Positions 1-6,457 of a stretch of 7,565 bases of DNA are shown here, in pieces. Below the pieces are notes generated by a model. The model saw only the letters and a list, made by a program, of their open reading frames with translations, had not been told where the DNA came from and searched no databases. Source of the DNA: Akkermansia sp. (GTDB lineage Bacteria > Verrucomicrobiota > Verrucomicrobiia > Verrucomicrobiales > Akkermansiaceae). Each line of letters opens with the position of its first letter. Positions within the stretch are counted from its first letter, which is position 1. The stretch is taken from contig JAFNWZ010000136.1 of the NCBI GenBank assembly GCA_017379255.1, positions 1 to 7,565 on the forward strand, in the 5' to 3' direction. The translations under genes and the position numbers were made by a program.

Positions 1-2399
1 ATTTCCCCGTCAGCCTGCCTTGGGCAACAGAAGCTTCAGAATCCGGCAACCTGCCCGGCAAACACCGGAACGATACATGGGAGGCCCAGACCCTGCCGGT
101 AGGCAATGGCCGCGTGGGCGGCACTATTTTCGGCGGCGACAAGCTCGACCGTGTTAACCTGAACGAAGTCAGTCTGTGGAGCGGTGGCCCTAATCTCCCC
201 GACAACGGCAAGGGATATATCTATGGGCCCATGGCCACCAGAGACCAGTTCGGCTCATACCAGCCCTTCGGCGATTTGTACGTCTCATTTGACCTGAAGG
301 GAGACTCCACCAAATACACGCGCTCACTTGACCTGAGAGACGGCATTGCCCGTGTTTCGTTCGAGGCTAATGGCTCAGAGTACGCACGCGAATGCTATGT
401 GAGCAAACCTGACGATGTACTGGTCTATTCCGCCAGCACAGATGCCCCCAACGGTATGACCGCGCGCATTGCGCTGACCCCGAACCACACGGTTTCCTAT
501 TCCAAGCAGAAGCAGGGGCTCGTCATGAGCGGCACACTGGCGAATGGTGAAAAATTTGAGGGGCGACTCCTCATCAAGCACAAGGGAGGAGAACTGAAAG
601 TCAAGGGCAAGACCGGCCAGGTAAATGTCAACTACCAGAAAAACGGCGCGGCTTCCTCCAACAGCAGTGATGCCCTGAAAGCCAGCTTCAAGGCAGACAA
701 CATGCCCTACGTTGAAATCAAGGGGGCTGAATCCTTTGTGGTATATGTTTCTCTTGCCACTGATTACAAGATGGATTTCGAAAGCAACTGGAAGGGGAAA
801 GACCCGGCCAGCATCAACAAAGCCATTCTTTCCAAGGTGGAAAAGAAAAAGGAAAATGACATCCGCAGCCGCCACACCGCCAACTACAAGAAACTTTTCA
901 ACCGGTTGAGCATCAGCCTCGGCAAGACTGATGCAGACCGGGCCTCCCTCCCTACGGATGAACGAATCAGTGCATACAACGGCGATGACCCGGAACTGGA
1001 AGCAACCATTTACCAGTATGGCCGGTATGTGCTGATAAGCGGCTCACGCCCGGGAAATCTGCCGGTGAACCTGCAGGGCATCTGGAATGACAAAGTACAC
1101 GCCGCCTGGGCCTGCGACTACCACAACAACATTAACCTGCAGATGTGCTACTGGGGAGCAGAGGTGGGCAATCTCTCGGAATGCCACCTGCCTTTCATCA
1201 ATTTCATGCAGGCGATGGAAAAGCCGCTCACTAACATGACCTCCAAGCACTTTGGCCCCTCGGTCAAGGGCTGGACCACCCGCATCTCCCAGAATCCCTG
1301 GGGCGGCGGCGGCTGGGTGAAGTGGAATCCCCCGGTCAATGCCTGGTATGCCCTGCATGTGTGGGATCATTACACCTTCACGCATGACAAGGCTTACCTC
1401 AAAAACGTCGGTTATCCGATTCTGAAAAACATCTGCGCTTTCTGGGAGACTTATCTCAAGGAAGTAGGAGAAGGAGGCGAAGGGCTCATGTCTAACGGCA
1501 AGAAGCTCGATGTCAGCCAGTATCCTGAACTGAAGCGCATCAAGAAGGGCTCGCTGGTATCCCCCAACAGCTGGTCTCACGAATGGGGCCCGGATGAAGA
1601 CGGCGTGATGCATGACCAGCAGCTCATCTGGGAGCTGTTTGATAACACGGCAAAGGCAGCAGCCGTGCTGGATGTGGACAAAGCCTGGGCAAAGAAGCTC
1701 ATCAACCTGCGCGACCGCCTGGTACCCAATCGGGTGGCAGATGGCGGCTACCTGCAGGAATGGATTATTGACCGCCCGGACAAAGTTTCCGGACACCGCC
1801 ACACCTCACACCTCATCGGCGTGTTCCCCGGTTCTTCCATTTCCATGGCCAAGACCCCGGATTTAGCCAAGGCTGCCATGAAGAGCCTGGAGCTGCGCGG
1901 CTGCGGTGGCGATAACCGCCGAAGCTGGACCTGGCCGTGGCGCACCGCGCTCTGGGCGCGTTTCGGCAACACGCACCAGGCATACGAGATGGTGCAGAGC
2001 TATATCCGCTACAACGTGTTGGACAACCTGTTCGGCAACCACCCGCCCATGCAGATGGACGGCACATACGGCATGACCGGCGGTATGAGCGAGATGCTGA
2101 TACAGAGCCACGCCGGCCAGATTGAGCTGCTGCCGACCCTGCCGGATGCCTGGGCTGAAGGATACGTCAAAGGCATTCGCGCCCGCGGTGATATCACCGT
2201 TGACATGGAATGGAAGAATGGCAAGGTGACCCGCTACGCGCTCAAATCCGCCACGAACCACGAACCGGTCACGGTCGTCGTGAATGGCAAGGCGAGGAAA
2301 ATCACCCCCACCAGTCTGACGCAGGACACAGACAACGGCGATACCGCCAAGAAGAAGGGCAAAAAGAAGGCCAAGAAGAAGAAAAAGAAAAAAGCCTGA
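1..2399 (+). CDS. GH95 alpha-L-fucosidase, 5'-truncated by window edge
   Basis: Glycoside hydrolase of family GH95, which removes alpha-1,2-linked L-fucose by an inverting mechanism from host glycans such as mucin and milk oligosaccharides. The frame is open from nt 3 to a TGA at 2397-2399. The GTG at 114 is not the start, because conserved N-terminal sequence (WEAQTLPVGNGRVGG, then LNEVSLWSGG) runs across it. Expected order: N-terminal beta-sandwich to about nt 850, (alpha/alpha)6 barrel about 900-2150, short C-terminal beta region. The active-site segment around nt 1107-1150 reads DYHNNINLQM. Its two Asn (nt 1128 and 1134) match the water-activating pair known in Bifidobacterium AfcA, and the preceding His (nt 1122) is typical of fucosidases rather than L-galactosidases. 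Glu at nt 1581 (HEWGP) is the likely general acid, and Asp at nt 2058 (MDGTYG) matches the other conserved acid. GHRHTSHL near nt 1790 is also family-typical. The last 17 residues are mostly lysine, which is unusual. Signal peptide and export route lie outside the window. Substrate specificity is inferred. Confidence 0.93.
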   Translation, partial: FPVSLPWATEASESGNLPGKHRNDTWEAQTLPVGNGRVGGTIFGGDKLDRVNLNEVSLWSGGPNLPDNGKGYIYGPMATRDQFGSYQPFGDLYVSFDLKGDSTKYTRSLDLRDGIARVSFEANGSEYARECYVSKPDDVLVYSASTDAPNGMTARIALTPNHTVSYSKQKQGLVMSGTLANGEKFEGRLLIKHKGGELKVKGKTGQVNVNYQKNGAASSNSSDALKASFKADNMPYVEIKGAESFVVYVSLATDYKMDFESNWKGKDPASINKAILSKVEKKKENDIRSRHTANYKKLFNRLSISLGKTDADRASLPTDERISAYNGDDPELEATIYQYGRYVLISGSRPGNLPVNLQGIWNDKVHAAWACDYHNNINLQMCYWGAEVGNLSECHLPFINFMQAMEKPLTNMTSKHFGPSVKGWTTRISQNPWGGGGWVKWNPPVNAWYALHVWDHYTFTHDKAYLKNVGYPILKNICAFWETYLKEVGEGGEGLMSNGKKLDVSQYPELKRIKKGSLVSPNSWSHEWGPDEDGVMHDQQLIWELFDNTAKAAAVLDVDKAWAKKLINLRDRLVPNRVADGGYLQEWIIDRPDKVSGHRHTSHLIGVFPGSSISMAKTPDLAKAAMKSLELRGCGGDNRRSWTWPWRTALWARFGNTHQAYEMVQSYIRYNVLDNLFGNHPPMQMDGTYGMTGGMSEMLIQSHAGQIELLPTLPDAWAEGYVKGIRARGDITVDMEWKNGKVTRYALKSATNHEPVTVVVNGKARKITPTSLTQDTDNGDTAKKKGKKKAKKKKKKKA
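2346..2396 (+). other. Lysine-rich C-terminal tail of the GH95 enzyme
   Basis: The final 17 codons before the stop encode 13 lysines broken only by Ala and Gly, in blocks of 3, 3 and 7 Lys. The codons mix AAG and AAA, so this is not a pure A homopolymer, although the last block is A-rich. The tail lies beyond the expected catalytic fold. It could bind acidic glycans, mucin, nucleic acid or lipopolysaccharide, or be a low-complexity extension without function. The composition is seen directly; the role is speculation. Confidence 0.85.
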
Positions 2400-2419
2400 T
2401 TACGCCTCCCGCTTTTCCC

Positions 2420-2452
2420 GCTCTCTCACCATAACGGTGAGAGAGCTTTTTT
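2420..2452 (+). terminator. Rho-independent terminator after the GH95 gene
   Basis: A perfect 11-bp inverted repeat (2420-2430 GCTCTCTCACC pairing with 2436-2446 GGTGAGAGAGC) closes a 5-nt loop, ATAAC, and is followed immediately by six T residues (2447-2452). It begins 21 nt after the GH95 stop. It should end the GH95 transcript and insulate the sigma-factor gene from it. There is no matching A-tract on the left side, so it reads as a plus-strand terminator only. Confidence 0.93.
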
Positions 2453-2485
2453 CAGAGCGCAGAATCATGCTACATGCAACGCAAA

Positions 2486-2515
2486 TCGACTTCTTGCTTG
2501 CCTTCCTGGTAAAAT
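2486..2515 (+). promoter_or_regulatory. Putative housekeeping promoter of the ECF sigma gene
   Basis: TAAAAT at 2510-2515 matches five of six bases of the -10 consensus and is preceded by TGG (2507-2509), an extended -10 element. TCGACT at 2486-2491 matches four of six bases of the -35 consensus, with an 18-bp spacer. Transcription would start near 2521-2524, leaving a leader of only about 11-14 nt before the GTG at 2535. No other good promoter is seen in the 135-bp gap between the two plus-strand genes. This is pattern matching by eye. Confidence 0.5.
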
Positions 2516-2534
2516 CTGCTACGATGGTTCGCGA

Positions 2535-3197
2535 GTGGCAGAAGATACATCCATCCCGAACCCGAGCGACAACGAGCTTGAACAGCTCGCTGCGCGCACG
2601 CGGCGTAGTCTCATCATGAGACTGGGAGACTGGAAGGACCAGCGCAGCTGGGATGAGTTCTACCGCACATACTGGCGACTCATCTATTCCGTAGCCCTCA
2701 AAGCAGGACTAAGAGAGGATGAAGCCTGGGATGTGGTGCAGGAAACGGTACTCACCATTGCCAAGCAGAGTCTCAAGAACACCTACGACCCGGAGAGAGG
2801 CTCTTTCAAAATGTGGCTGTGGAATGTAACACGCTGGCGCATCAATGACCAGTTCCGGATGCGTGGCAAAGCCCCCCTTCCCCCCACCAGTACAGGAGAA
2901 AGCACCACCTCCCGGGAACCCGTGGAAAACGTGCCGGACACTTCCGACAATAACTTCTCCGAAATATGGGAGCGGGAATGGCAGCAGAATATCATGAAAG
3001 CCGCCATCGAGCGTGTAAAGCTGCGCGTGTCCCCCCGCCAGTTCCAGATTTTTGACTACAATGTACTCCAGGGGCTCAACGCCACAGAAGTGCGACGCAG
3101 GCTGGGGGTAAGCATGGCGCAGGTCTACCTGGCCAAGCACCGCGTGGGTGCCATTCTCAAAAAGGAAATAGCCTACATACGGGAGCAGGAGAAATAG
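2535..3197 (+). CDS. ECF-type RNA polymerase sigma factor
   Basis: A 220-aa sigma-70 family protein of extracytoplasmic-function architecture, which would direct RNA polymerase to a specific regulon. Region 2 spans about residues 36-110: WDEFYRTYWRLIYSVA and EDEAWDVVQET match the core-binding helices, and FKMWLWNVTRWRINDQFR matches the -10 recognition part. A Pro/Ser/Thr-rich linker covers about 109-140. Region 4 is about 153-205, with a helix-turn-helix at 171-201 (LNATEVRRRLGVSMAQVYLAKHRV). The GTG at 2535 is chosen because the segment before the first internal ATG (2616), including TRRSLIMRL, looks like the conserved N-terminus of PVC-group ECF factors. No Shine-Dalgarno is visible before either start. 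No anti-sigma gene is adjacent on either visible side: GH95 lies upstream behind a terminator and gluQ converges 4 bp downstream. The regulon and the inducing signal cannot be read from the sequence. Confidence 0.9.
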   Translation: MAEDTSIPNPSDNELEQLAARTRRSLIMRLGDWKDQRSWDEFYRTYWRLIYSVALKAGLREDEAWDVVQETVLTIAKQSLKNTYDPERGSFKMWLWNVTRWRINDQFRMRGKAPLPPTSTGESTTSREPVENVPDTSDNNFSEIWEREWQQNIMKAAIERVKLRVSPRQFQIFDYNVLQGLNATEVRRRLGVSMAQVYLAKHRVGAILKKEIAYIREQEK

Positions 3198-3201
3198 GGA
3201 A

Positions 3202-4080
3202 TCACACCCACCACACACCACCCCGCTGCAGTGCCTCATGCAGCGAGGCCAGCACCTGCCCCGGGCTGAACCCGGCAGCCCGCAATGATGCTATGGAACG
3301 GGCACCATCCCGCTTAGCCAGGCGCTTGCCTGCATTATCACGCAGCAAGGCATGGTGGCAATACTGCGGCACCGGCAAGCCCAGCACACCTTGCAAGGCC
3401 CGGTGTATGTGGGTCGCGTCAAACAAATCAGCCCCGCGGGTCACATGGGTCACCCCCTGGGCGGCATCATCCACCACAACCGACAGGTGATAACTGGCAG
3501 GAAAATCCTTACGCGCCAGCACCACATCCCCATACACAGCAGGCACGCAACGCTGCGTGCCGCGGTGCATATCATGCCAGGTAGGGCAACCTATCAAATC
3601 CTGCACACGCTGCATATCCAGCCGCCAGCTGTGCGGAAGCCCGGCGGCCAGTTTTTCCGCTACCGCATCAGCAGGCAAGCAGCGGCATGTACCCGGGTAC
3701 AAATACCCCAGTGTAGCATGGGGCGCGCGCCCCATTTCCGCAACTTGCGACTTGATTTCGGAACGCGTGCAGAAGCAGGGATAGAGCACCCCCATGCGGC
3801 GCAGCGTCTCCAGCGTTTGTTCATAGACGCCAAAACGCTGCGTCTGCACCATCACCTCGCCATCAAAATGCAGGTTCAACCAGCGCAGGTCCTCGTACAT
3901 GAGCTCCAGATACTCCGGATGCTGCGCGCGCTGGTCAATATCTTCAACGCGCAGCAGACACCGCCCGCCGTGAGCATCTGCCAGGCGGCGGGCCTGCAAG
4001 GCTGCCAGCAGATGCCCCACATGCAGAGGCCCGCTCGGGCTCGGTGCAAAGCGCGTTGTCACCTGCGCTTTCTGCAGCAT
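3202..4080 (-). CDS. gluQ: Glutamyl-Q tRNA(Asp) synthetase
   Basis: Cytoplasmic paralogue of the glutamyl-tRNA synthetase catalytic core (YadB/GluQRS). It activates glutamate and attaches it to queuosine at position 34 of tRNA-Asp. The 292-aa length fits the family, which lacks the anticodon-binding domain of true GluRS. The N-terminus RFAPSPSGPLHVGH (10-23) contains the HIGH-type ATP motif as HVGH. CFC (102-104) with YPGTC (128-132) forms the family's zinc site of three Cys and one Tyr. GVTHVTRGADL (209-219) is conserved in Glx-tRNA synthetases, and KRLAKRD (252-258) is the KMSKS equivalent. The ATG at 4080 places the catalytic motif at the expected distance from the start. It begins 11 nt after the stop of the upstream 634-aa gene, so it is probably the last cistron of that transcript. 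No clear Shine-Dalgarno precedes it. The enzyme presupposes queuosine synthesis or salvage elsewhere in the genome. Confidence 0.95.
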   Translation of the reverse strand: MLQKAQVTTRFAPSPSGPLHVGHLLAALQARRLADAHGGRCLLRVEDIDQRAQHPEYLELMYEDLRWLNLHFDGEVMVQTQRFGVYEQTLETLRRMGVLYPCFCTRSEIKSQVAEMGRAPHATLGYLYPGTCRCLPADAVAEKLAAGLPHSWRLDMQRVQDLIGCPTWHDMHRGTQRCVPAVYGDVVLARKDFPASYHLSVVVDDAAQGVTHVTRGADLFDATHIHRALQGVLGLPVPQYCHHALLRDNAGKRLAKRDGARSIASLRAAGFSPGQVLASLHEALQRGGVWWV

Positions 4081-4091
4081 GGCGGTGTGTA

Positions 4092-5996
4092 TCAGAATTG
4101 GGCTTTAAGGATAATCTCCGTCACTCGGCGCGCACCAGCGCCGGCAGCAGTCGAACGCGGGTAAAGGCACTGAGCACGGTAATAATTAGCCAGCGCTGAA
4201 CCATATTCCCGCCGCTGCTCGCACTCCTTGGCTTTCTCCAGAGCCTGCGTGAAATCATGCGCAGCGAGAGCATACCGGTTCAACGCATCGCGGTACTTCT
4301 CATCCTCCTTGTATCGGGCATCCTGTTCGCCGCGTTCCAGCAGCGTTTCGTATGCCATACAAGGCCCCATCACGGAATCCTGCTTAGCAATAATTTCCAG
4401 CTGCGTCAGCATGCCGTCAATCGTGCCGATAAGGGTAATTGCTTCCTTGTACTGCTGCTTCAGCTCCTGGTCTATGGCCACTACCTCGAATTTATCCTGT
4501 TCATTGTACACCGTCCGGTATGCCTTCCGGGCCATGAGCGTGCGGAATTCATCGCGCACGGCATCCTGGTTGTCCACTTTTTCCAGCTGTTCACGCCCTT
4601 TCTGCAAGTTCGGATTCTTCGGCCAGATGGTGCCAGCCTTGGTGATTTCCGCATTGAAGCGTTCATCGTCACCGGCCTTGAGCGCCTTGGCCGCATTGCG
4701 CAGGTGCAAATCGCTCTGCGCCTTGCGCCCGGCACAGTAGCTCGACAGCATCGAATCATCAAAATCGACATCCAACTGCTTCAACTTAGCCGCAATTTCC
4801 TCAACGGTTCCGTAATCACGAGCATTTAATGCCGGCAACGCGCGCTTCCGCAAACTCCAGTATTCGGCAATGCGGCGGCGGCCCTCAATCGGGAACGTGG
4901 CCACGCTTTCCATATATTCGCCGGTGGCCACCGCCTGAATAAGGCTTTGCGTGGCTTCCCCCAGCTTATTCTGCGCCAGCATATTAACCACAGCTTCCAT
5001 ATTCTGGTCCACATCGCGGCGCATGTTGGCGGCAATGGTAGCCATGGTATTCACCGTGGGCGGCAGACCAACGCCACCCTCAAACAACTTGCCAGCCTGG
5101 GATTCACTGTCAATTTTCAGAGTCGTATCACCATCACGGAAAATGTGCCGGTATGTATGTGCGCCAATCAGGGCGTGATTATAACGCCGCTGCATCAGCA
5201 TGGAAACAATAGTGCTCTGGAAATTAATCTTGGACAATTCGGTGGCGGCCACACTCTCAGCATCATTCTTGACGCCCAGGGTCTCCTTTTTCTTTACCTT
5301 GGTTTTGTTGTGCTCGATCAGGTAATCATTCGTAGTCGTCTTCTGAGCCTGGGCATTCTTATCCCTGGAGGCTGTGCCTTTTCCAGTGTTACGGCTTTCA
5401 TACCGGTTGGTTCGTTCCACCAACTTGTCAATCTCCTTTTCCAGCGCTGCATTCTCGCGGTCGCGAGAGCGGTTCGCATACTGGACAGCCAACGCGCTGG
5501 CAATGGCACTCGCAAGCGATGCCGCCTGGCCGGAGTCCCCCTCATACTCATTGAGCTCGTACAGACCGTTACCGATTCTGACCAGCACCTCGCTACCAAT
5601 TTCTCTCTTGGAACGCGCAGATTTCTGGGTCAGTTTCAACAGTTCGTTCATCTTCTTGCGATAACGCTTTGCATCGGAGCTGACATCAGGATTCTGCTGC
5701 AGGTACTTTTCAAAGCGGGCGCGCACAAGCTCATTATTTCCCACATCAATCTTGGCCCCGTTATAAGTCATGGTGTTGGAGGCGGGGTCAAGCAGAGGAA
5801 TTTCCATACCCAGCACCTGGGGATTCGGTGTTTCTCCGCTGCTTGTATCCACATAGGACTGGCCAACTTTGGGAGCCTCTGTTCCCTGCTGATTACTCTG
5901 AGACACATTGCCAAGGCCCTGCGCCCAGACCGGACTGACCAGCATGCCACCGCAAAGCAACGTACACGCACGCCAATATGAAATCATCGTCTTCAT
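4092..5996 (-). CDS. Secreted helical protein of unknown function, 634 aa
   Basis: I do not recognise a named family. Residues 1-25 form a typical Sec signal peptide: MKTM start, hydrophobic core around 10-20 (ACTLLCGGMLV), and a VWA cleavage site before Gln26. The mature protein should therefore be periplasmic or outside the cell. Residues 26-75 are Gly/Ser/Gln-rich and probably flexible. Most of the rest looks alpha-helical. A small-residue helix around 157-175 (QAASLASAIASALAVQYA) leads into a charged, coiled-coil-like stretch at 177-240. From about 375 to the C-terminus, spaced helix pairs with Ala, Leu and Tyr positions (for example 582-613, DFTQALEKAKECEQRREYGS onward) resemble degenerate tetratricopeptide repeats. 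It overlaps the preceding gene by one base (TAATG) and has a good ribosome-binding site, so translation is coupled to the 146-aa membrane protein. Its position downstream of an ABC transporter suggests an envelope or export role, which is inference only. Confidence 0.85.
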   Translation of the reverse strand: MKTMISYWRACTLLCGGMLVSPVWAQGLGNVSQSNQQGTEAPKVGQSYVDTSSGETPNPQVLGMEIPLLDPASNTMTYNGAKIDVGNNELVRARFEKYLQQNPDVSSDAKRYRKKMNELLKLTQKSARSKREIGSEVLVRIGNGLYELNEYEGDSGQAASLASAIASALAVQYANRSRDRENAALEKEIDKLVERTNRYESRNTGKGTASRDKNAQAQKTTTNDYLIEHNKTKVKKKETLGVKNDAESVAATELSKINFQSTIVSMLMQRRYNHALIGAHTYRHIFRDGDTTLKIDSESQAGKLFEGGVGLPPTVNTMATIAANMRRDVDQNMEAVVNMLAQNKLGEATQSLIQAVATGEYMESVATFPIEGRRRIAEYWSLRKRALPALNARDYGTVEEIAAKLKQLDVDFDDSMLSSYCAGRKAQSDLHLRNAAKALKAGDDERFNAEITKAGTIWPKNPNLQKGREQLEKVDNQDAVRDEFRTLMARKAYRTVYNEQDKFEVVAIDQELKQQYKEAITLIGTIDGMLTQLEIIAKQDSVMGPCMAYETLLERGEQDARYKEDEKYRDALNRYALAAHDFTQALEKAKECEQRREYGSALANYYRAQCLYPRSTAAGAGARRVTEIILKAQF

Positions 5997-6436
5997 TACT
6001 CCGCCTCCACTTTTTCAACTACCATAATACCTTTGACCTCAGCACCGTTGGCATCGCGACCATTCCGGCATACCACATAAAAAGTAAACGTATCCCCGCG
6101 GGTCAGGTTCACCCTGCCGCTCACCCCGCTGCGCACCAGCAGAGGCAGGCGTTCCTGCGGATTATTCGGCAATGAAACAGCCACCACGCGGTCATTCCCC
6201 AGGGTTTCAATATTCTCCACGCGCGCCGACAGTGCATAAGAATTGCCAGTCAGGCGAGATGCATCAGCCCGATAATCTGCTACCCGGAACCGGGAATCCT
6301 GCGTTCCTTCCTTCGGAGCAGAAGGCTTCATCACCACAGCCGCAGCAACAGCCAGCAACAACACGGCAGCGCCACCGCCCAGGGCCAGCGGCAACTGCGA
6401 TTTCTTGTTTTTTGAAGAACGTCTTTTTCTTGCCAT
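5996..6436 (-). CDS. Small single-span membrane protein with beta-rich outer domain
   Basis: A 146-aa protein of no recognised family. The N-terminus is strongly basic (MARKRRSSKNKK) and is followed by one hydrophobic span at about 15-36 (LPLALGGGAAVLLLAVAAAVVM), predicting an N-in anchor with the rest in the periplasm. The outer part (about 50-146) alternates hydrophobic and polar residues in short strands with turns (SYALSARVENIETLG, RVVAVSLP, DTFTFYVVCRNG, KGIMVVEKVE). This pattern resembles a small five-strand OB-like barrel; that fold is my inference. I chose the ATG at 6436 over a TTG two codons upstream because ATG is the stronger start and the TTG has no ribosome-binding site. The gene begins 21 nt after the ABC-transporter stop and overlaps the 634-aa gene by one base, so it sits mid-operon. 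It could be an accessory subunit of the transporter or an adaptor for the secreted protein. Confidence 0.8.
   Translation of the reverse strand: MARKRRSSKNKKSQLPLALGGGAAVLLLAVAAAVVMKPSAPKEGTQDSRFRVADYRADASRLTGNSYALSARVENIETLGNDRVVAVSLPNNPQERLPLLVRSGVSGRVNLTRGDTFTFYVVCRNGRDANGAEVKGIMVVEKVEAE
6004..6008 (-). promoter_or_regulatory. Shine-Dalgarno of the 634-aa gene inside the upstream gene
   Basis: On the minus strand GGAGG lies 7 nt before the ATG at 5996, inside the last codons of the 146-aa gene (GTG GAG GCG GAG TAA). It supports the chosen start and, with the TAATG overlap, indicates coupled translation. It is the clearest ribosome-binding site in the window. Confidence 0.8.
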
Positions 6437-6457
6437 AAACAATCTGAATTCAGTAAA

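Noticed and set aside
1044..1802. 252-codon minus-strand open frame inside the GH95 gene
   Set aside because: It lies entirely opposite the conserved GH95 catalytic region, with no recognisable motif or start context.
2437..2619. Short plus-strand frame overlapping the terminator and the sigma-factor start
   Set aside because: It begins within the terminator hairpin and overlaps the sigma gene out of frame. Only its internal ATG at 2524 is of interest, noted as a possible influence on initiation.
3224..3245. 7-bp hairpin (CGCTGCA / TGCAGCG) near the convergent stops
   Set aside because: It lies inside gluQ coding sequence with no T-tract on either strand, so it is unlikely to be a terminator.
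3352..4164. 270-codon plus-strand open frame antisense to gluQ
   Set aside because: The minus strand encodes all GluQ-RS motifs; the antisense translation is His/Gln/Arg-rich noise.
5453..5468. Near-perfect palindrome TCTCGCG-GT-CGCGAGA
   Set aside because: It is within the 634-aa coding region and explained by Arg/Ser codons; no second copy or site context was seen.
4947..5981. 344-codon plus-strand open frame antisense to the 634-aa gene
   Set aside because: The minus-strand frame has a signal peptide, a ribosome-binding site and operon spacing, while the plus-strand translation shows no domain logic. It is a composition-driven shadow.
6437..6442. TTG start two codons before the ATG of the 146-aa protein
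   Set aside because: It adds only two residues, has no ribosome-binding site, and a normal ATG follows at once.
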